Below the pieces are notes generated by a model, which did not search any database, had not been told where the DNA came from, and saw nothing but the letters and a program-made list of their open reading frames with translations. A stretch of 8,167 bases of DNA from Chitinophagaceae bacterium (GTDB taxonomy: Bacteria; Bacteroidota; Bacteroidia; Chitinophagales; Chitinophagaceae). Positions 5,416-8,167 of the stretch are shown here, one piece after another; position 1 is the first letter of the stretch, and each line of letters opens with the position of its first letter. The DNA lies in assembly GCA_025362915.1 (NCBI GenBank), contig JANYEU010000476.1, positions 1 to 8,167 of the forward strand, given 5' to 3'. The position numbers and the translations under genes were made by a program.

Positions 5416-5441
5416 TTTACAAAATTGTACCAATTTGTAAA
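5416..5441. promoter_or_regulatory. 26-bp dyad upstream of the small stress genes
   Basis: TTTACAAA (5416-5423) and TTTGTAAA (5434-5441) are perfect 8-bp arms, enclosing a second overlapping dyad AAATTG-TAC-CAATTT (5422-5436) with a nearly coincident axis. On the minus strand the region reads TACAATTTTG, near but not equal to TAnnTTTG. It may be an operator over the promoter of the Lmo0937-like and csbD genes. Confidence 0.35.
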
Positions 5442-5524
5442 TGCCATTTCAATGGAGGGAAGGTAGGAGACTAACAGTGAGACCGGAAGTAATATTTGAT
5501 ACTTCATATCTCATATTTTATTTT

Positions 5525-7669
5525 CTAAGAGAATATATGATATACCAACCAACTCATTGAATACGCTAACAAGGTCATGTAAACGAACTGTATGGCAGGC
5601 CATTTCCAGCTTTTGGTTTCGCGTTTTACTACGGCCAGCGTACTCATGCACTGCATGGCCAATACATAAAATACCATCAGCGATAAGGCCGCGGGCAGGG
5701 TATATACCTTGGTGCCATCGGGATGGCGGGCGGCTTGTAGTTTTTCGCGCAGGGATGAATTATTTTCTTCTTCCACACTGTAAAGGGTTGCCATTGTACC
5801 CACAAATACTTCCCTTGCCGCAAAGGATGTGATGAGGGCAATGCCTATTTTCCAATCGTAGCCTAATGGTTTGATGGCGGGTTCTATGGCTTTTCCCAAG
5901 ATGCCGGCATAAGAATGCTGTAGCTTTTCGTTGGATAATTGTTTGCTTAACGCAGCCATTTGCTCGGGGTGTTGTTGTATTGCGGTGGCGTATTGTTCCT
6001 TTAATGTTGATATTTTATTACCTGGTCCATAAGAACTCAAGAACCATAGCAAGAGACTGATGGTGATGATTACCCTGCCTGCATCCCTTACAAAAATCTT
6101 TGCTTTTTCTACCATTGTGATGCCTGCATTCTTCCAACGGGGACTGCGGTAAACGGGTAACTCTAGTATGAAGAAGCTTTTTTCCTTTATATGGATGAAC
6201 CATTTGGCTACAAAACTTACTATCAATGCCATTACAGTGCCGAGCAAATAGAGCAACATCATTACCAAACCTTGCAGGCTGAGAAAGCCGAAATAATACT
6301 TATTACTAATGACCAGAGAAATGAGGATGGTATAAACGGGCAGTCTTGCACTGCAACTCATCAAAGGCGTAATGAGGATGGTGAGCAGCCGTTCCTTTTT
6401 GTTTTCGATATTTCGGGTGCTCATAATGGCAGGCACGGCACAGGCAAAACCACTAATCATGGGCATCACGCTTTTGCCATTCAATCCTACCTTGCGCATT
6501 AGTTTATCAGTCAAGAAACTAATCCGCGCCATATAGCCTGTGTCTTCCAAGAGGGTTATCAGTCCAAAGAGAATCATTATCTGTGGTATGAAAACCATGA
6601 TACCGCTCAAGCCAGCCACCAATCCATTGACGAGCAAGTCGCTCCACCAAGCAGATGCCAAATGCGCATTGAGATAAGTTGAAATTTGCTGGAACACCCA
6701 TTCGATGCCGTCCATGGGGAACTGTGCCAGCCAAAATATACTTTGAAATAAGAGGAACAAAACGGCAATCAATATTAGATAACCCCACGTTCTATGCAAG
6801 AGAATATTGTCTAGTTTTTCCGTAAATAGTTTCTTTTCCAACGGGTCTGGTTCCACAACGTTTTGCCCCATCGTAGTCTTGATACGATGGTAGCGTTGCA
6901 TTATTTCTTCCGCCTGTGTTTTGGTGGGGTTAAAATTGTTGTTTATCTCTATTTGCTCAATAGCTTCCTGCTGTTGGGCTGTTAAAGGGAAGTTTTCGTG
7001 ATTGATGAGATAATGTATCGCAGCATATTCGCTTATATGCGGAAACAACTTTTGTACTTGCCCAATTGCTATAGGAGCAAGTTTTTCGGCATCTATAAAG
7101 TTACGCTGGAATTTATTGTTCGGGGATTTGGAAGCCCTTGCCAATACCTTCTTCAACTCAACCAGTCCCTTGTTTTTTCTTGGATTAACCAATACCACGG
7201 GGACACCAAGGTCTGTAGCCAATCCATTTACATCTATCTTGATTCCCTTCTTTTCGGCAAGGTCATTCATCGTCAACGCCAACACTACCGGAATCTTTAG
7301 GTCGAGTATCTGGCTACAAAAAAGAAGGTTACGCTTGAGGTTACTGGCATCGGCAACAAGCAACACCATTTCTGGTTTTACTTCTTCAGTGTCGGCATTC
7401 ATCAATACCTTATATGCCACCCATTCGTCGGCTCGGCGTGGATAGAGACTATATGTACCGGGCAAGTCAATCAGTTCTGCTTTGGTTTCTTCATCCAAAT
7501 CAATAAATCCTGTTTTCTTATCTACGGTAACGCCGGGAAAATTGCCTACCTGTTGGTTTAGTCCTGTCAACGCATTAAACAGCGACGTTTTGCCACTGTT
7601 TGGGTTGCCTACCAATGCGATATGTAAGGAAGCTTTCTTCAATAAGCGGCAAATGTAACCCTGCGGCAT
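5525..7669 (-). CDS. feoB: Ferrous iron transport protein B
   Basis: FeoB is the inner-membrane ferrous iron transporter with a cytoplasmic GTPase domain. The 714 residues are in the usual range. The N-terminal G domain shows G1 GNPNSGKT (21-28), the G2 threonine in GVTV (46-49) and G3 DLPG (68-71). G4 reads TMND (133-136) where FeoB normally has NMxD, and G5 reads NPR (162-164) where SA is usual. A helical spacer follows, then the membrane domain from about residue 295 with two Gate regions. Conserved blocks include GFACAVPAIMSTR, MSCSARLPVY, SFAAREVFVGT and AMQCMSTLAVVKRET, which retain the conserved cysteines. There is no fused FeoA domain and no feoA or feoC in the window. The ATG at 7669 is supported by AAGGTGAT directly upstream. 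It lies 105 bp downstream of tilS on the same strand, and no terminator is visible before the next small gene. Confidence 0.96.
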   Translation of the reverse strand: MPQGYICRLLKKASLHIALVGNPNSGKTSLFNALTGLNQQVGNFPGVTVDKKTGFIDLDEETKAELIDLPGTYSLYPRRADEWVAYKVLMNADTEEVKPEMVLLVADASNLKRNLLFCSQILDLKIPVVLALTMNDLAEKKGIKIDVNGLATDLGVPVVLVNPRKNKGLVELKKVLARASKSPNNKFQRNFIDAEKLAPIAIGQVQKLFPHISEYAAIHYLINHENFPLTAQQQEAIEQIEINNNFNPTKTQAEEIMQRYHRIKTTMGQNVVEPDPLEKKLFTEKLDNILLHRTWGYLILIAVLFLLFQSIFWLAQFPMDGIEWVFQQISTYLNAHLASAWWSDLLVNGLVAGLSGIMVFIPQIMILFGLITLLEDTGYMARISFLTDKLMRKVGLNGKSVMPMISGFACAVPAIMSTRNIENKKERLLTILITPLMSCSARLPVYTILISLVISNKYYFGFLSLQGLVMMLLYLLGTVMALIVSFVAKWFIHIKEKSFFILELPVYRSPRWKNAGITMVEKAKIFVRDAGRVIITISLLLWFLSSYGPGNKISTLKEQYATAIQQHPEQMAALSKQLSNEKLQHSYAGILGKAIEPAIKPLGYDWKIGIALITSFAAREVFVGTMATLYSVEEENNSSLREKLQAARHPDGTKVYTLPAALSLMVFYVLAMQCMSTLAVVKRETKSWKWPAIQFVYMTLLAYSMSWLVYHIFS

Positions 7670-7681
7670 GGTATCACCTTA
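7670..7681 (-). promoter_or_regulatory. Strong Shine-Dalgarno sequence for feoB
   Basis: The minus strand reads TAAGGTGATACC immediately before the ATG. AGGTGAT is complementary to the 3' end of 16S rRNA. Most other genes here have A-rich leaders without such a match, so this stands out and supports the chosen feoB start. The TAA of a 14-codon leader ORF overlaps it. Confidence 0.55.
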
Positions 7682-7723
7682 CGATAAGCGCAATTGGGGT
7701 ATGCCGGATACGTAAATTTTCAT
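7679..7723 (-). CDS. Possible 14-codon leader ORF before feoB
   Basis: ATG (7723-7721) opens the frame MKIYVSGIPQLRLS, which ends with a TAA (7681-7679) that overlaps the feoB Shine-Dalgarno sequence. The feoB ATG is 9 bases past the stop. This is the geometry of translational coupling or of a leader peptide, but so short an ORF can arise by chance. It resembles no FeoA fragment I know. Confidence 0.25.
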   Translation of the reverse strand: MKIYVSGIPQLRLS

Positions 7724-7774
7724 CGTTTCGAATAAATAACAGAATAAATGCAATATAAGCCGCAACTTAACCAA

Positions 7775-8167
7775 CTACTTCCTCTCGAAGAGAATGGTTA
7801 ATTGCTTGCTACTAGATGGTTTTATCCTAAAGCGATTGTCTATACGATAGCCAACCACCCAAACGATGCGTTTGTCGCTCTCAATCACCCAAACCCTTTC
7901 TTTTTCTGTTTTAGATAGTTTTTGATCGATGAAGAATTTACTTAGCTTCTTCTTTTTTAGCATTCCCAATGGATAAAAGTAATCCCCTTGCTTGTAGGGA
8001 CGCAATAGCAATGGGTACTTTATTTCATCAGCATTTATGGTGGCAATAGTTGCTTCTGTAGGCAGGTTATCGTTATCCTTATTACTTATTTCAAACGATA
8101 ATTCCCCCCCAGCATACACTATTTTCTTTGTCCCTTCTTCTATAATGATATTGGTTGCTTCTTCGGT
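7775..8167 (-). CDS. tilS: tRNA(Ile)-lysidine synthetase, C-terminal part
   Basis: TilS attaches lysine to C34 of tRNA-Ile(CAU), changing its codon reading from AUG to AUA, an essential step. Only the last 130 codons are visible; the frame is open to the window edge, so the real start and the N-terminal ATP-pyrophosphatase domain lie outside. The GTG at 8119 is internal, because coding sequence continues upstream of it. The visible part is the TilS C-terminal domain: LLLRPYKQGDYFYPLGM, KKKKLSKFFIDQKLS, then VWVVGYRIDNRFRI, which together form the usual domain pattern. The product is cytoplasmic. feoB follows 105 bp downstream on the same strand, so the two may share a transcript. Confidence 0.92.
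   Translation of the reverse strand, partial: TEEATNIIIEEGTKKIVYAGGELSFEISNKDNDNLPTEATIATINADEIKYPLLLRPYKQGDYFYPLGMLKKKKLSKFFIDQKLSKTEKERVWVIESDKRIVWVVGYRIDNRFRIKPSSSKQLTILFERK

Noticed and set aside
6191..6502. Plus-strand ORFs across feoB (also 5557-5832, 6998-7300, 7116-7445)
   Set aside because: All lie opposite the continuous feoB frame, which carries conserved motifs throughout; none has a recognisable domain.
6519..6788. Minus-strand ORFs in another frame of feoB (also 6018-6203)
   Set aside because: Alternative frames of an intact gene, with no family features; no sign of a frameshift in feoB.
7679..7723. Remnant of a fused or separate FeoA domain upstream of feoB
   Set aside because: FeoA needs about 75 residues with an SH3-like fold; the space and the sequence MKIYVSGIPQLRLS do not support it.

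Overview
The window looks like a chromosomal segment of a Bacteroidota bacterium, probably Chitinophagaceae-like. The evidence is moderately AT-rich DNA, matches to the Bacteroidota -7 promoter element TAnnTTTG upstream of purA and the lytic transglycosylase gene, mostly A-rich leaders without Shine-Dalgarno sequences, and protein sequences typical of that phylum. The taxonomic call is inference from sequence character; no search was run.

Layout. The left edge (1-83, minus strand) holds the start of an unrecognised gene that runs off the window. In the same frame just upstream of it lies a lipoprotein-like signal sequence with a stop codon exactly where the lipobox cysteine is expected. A 300-bp regulatory region follows, with two matched 13-bp dyads and a promoter-like element. 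Next come three same-strand genes that probably form an operon: purA (AMP biosynthesis), a highly charged 153-residue Asp/Lys-block protein of unknown function, and pabB (folate pathway). pabB converges on and overlaps by 4 bp a minus-strand secreted lytic transglycosylase of the MltD type.

Positions 4501-5002 are the most unusual part. The stretch contains a five-copy tandem repeat with an exact 21-bp period. Read on the minus strand, this repeat encodes a heptapeptide repeat (SGDTTEx) inside a 53-codon ORF. Beside it is a duplicated module of ATTGTARYGGAAA followed by a hairpin or GC-rich block, then a 7-bp inverted repeat, and finally a terminator-like hairpin for the next gene. It looks like a composite repetitive element, and whether the ORF is translated is open.

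The rest is a minus-strand series, in transcription order: tilS (3' part only), a 14-codon leader ORF, feoB (ferrous iron transporter), a 49-residue Lmo0937-family membrane protein, and a CsbD-family stress protein. The last two small genes form a stress-type pair. Each is preceded by an AT-only inverted repeat almost touching its start codon, and the pair has a further dyad upstream. FeoB departs from the usual G4 and G5 nucleotide-binding motifs.

No tRNA, rRNA, CRISPR array, transposase or prophage gene was seen.
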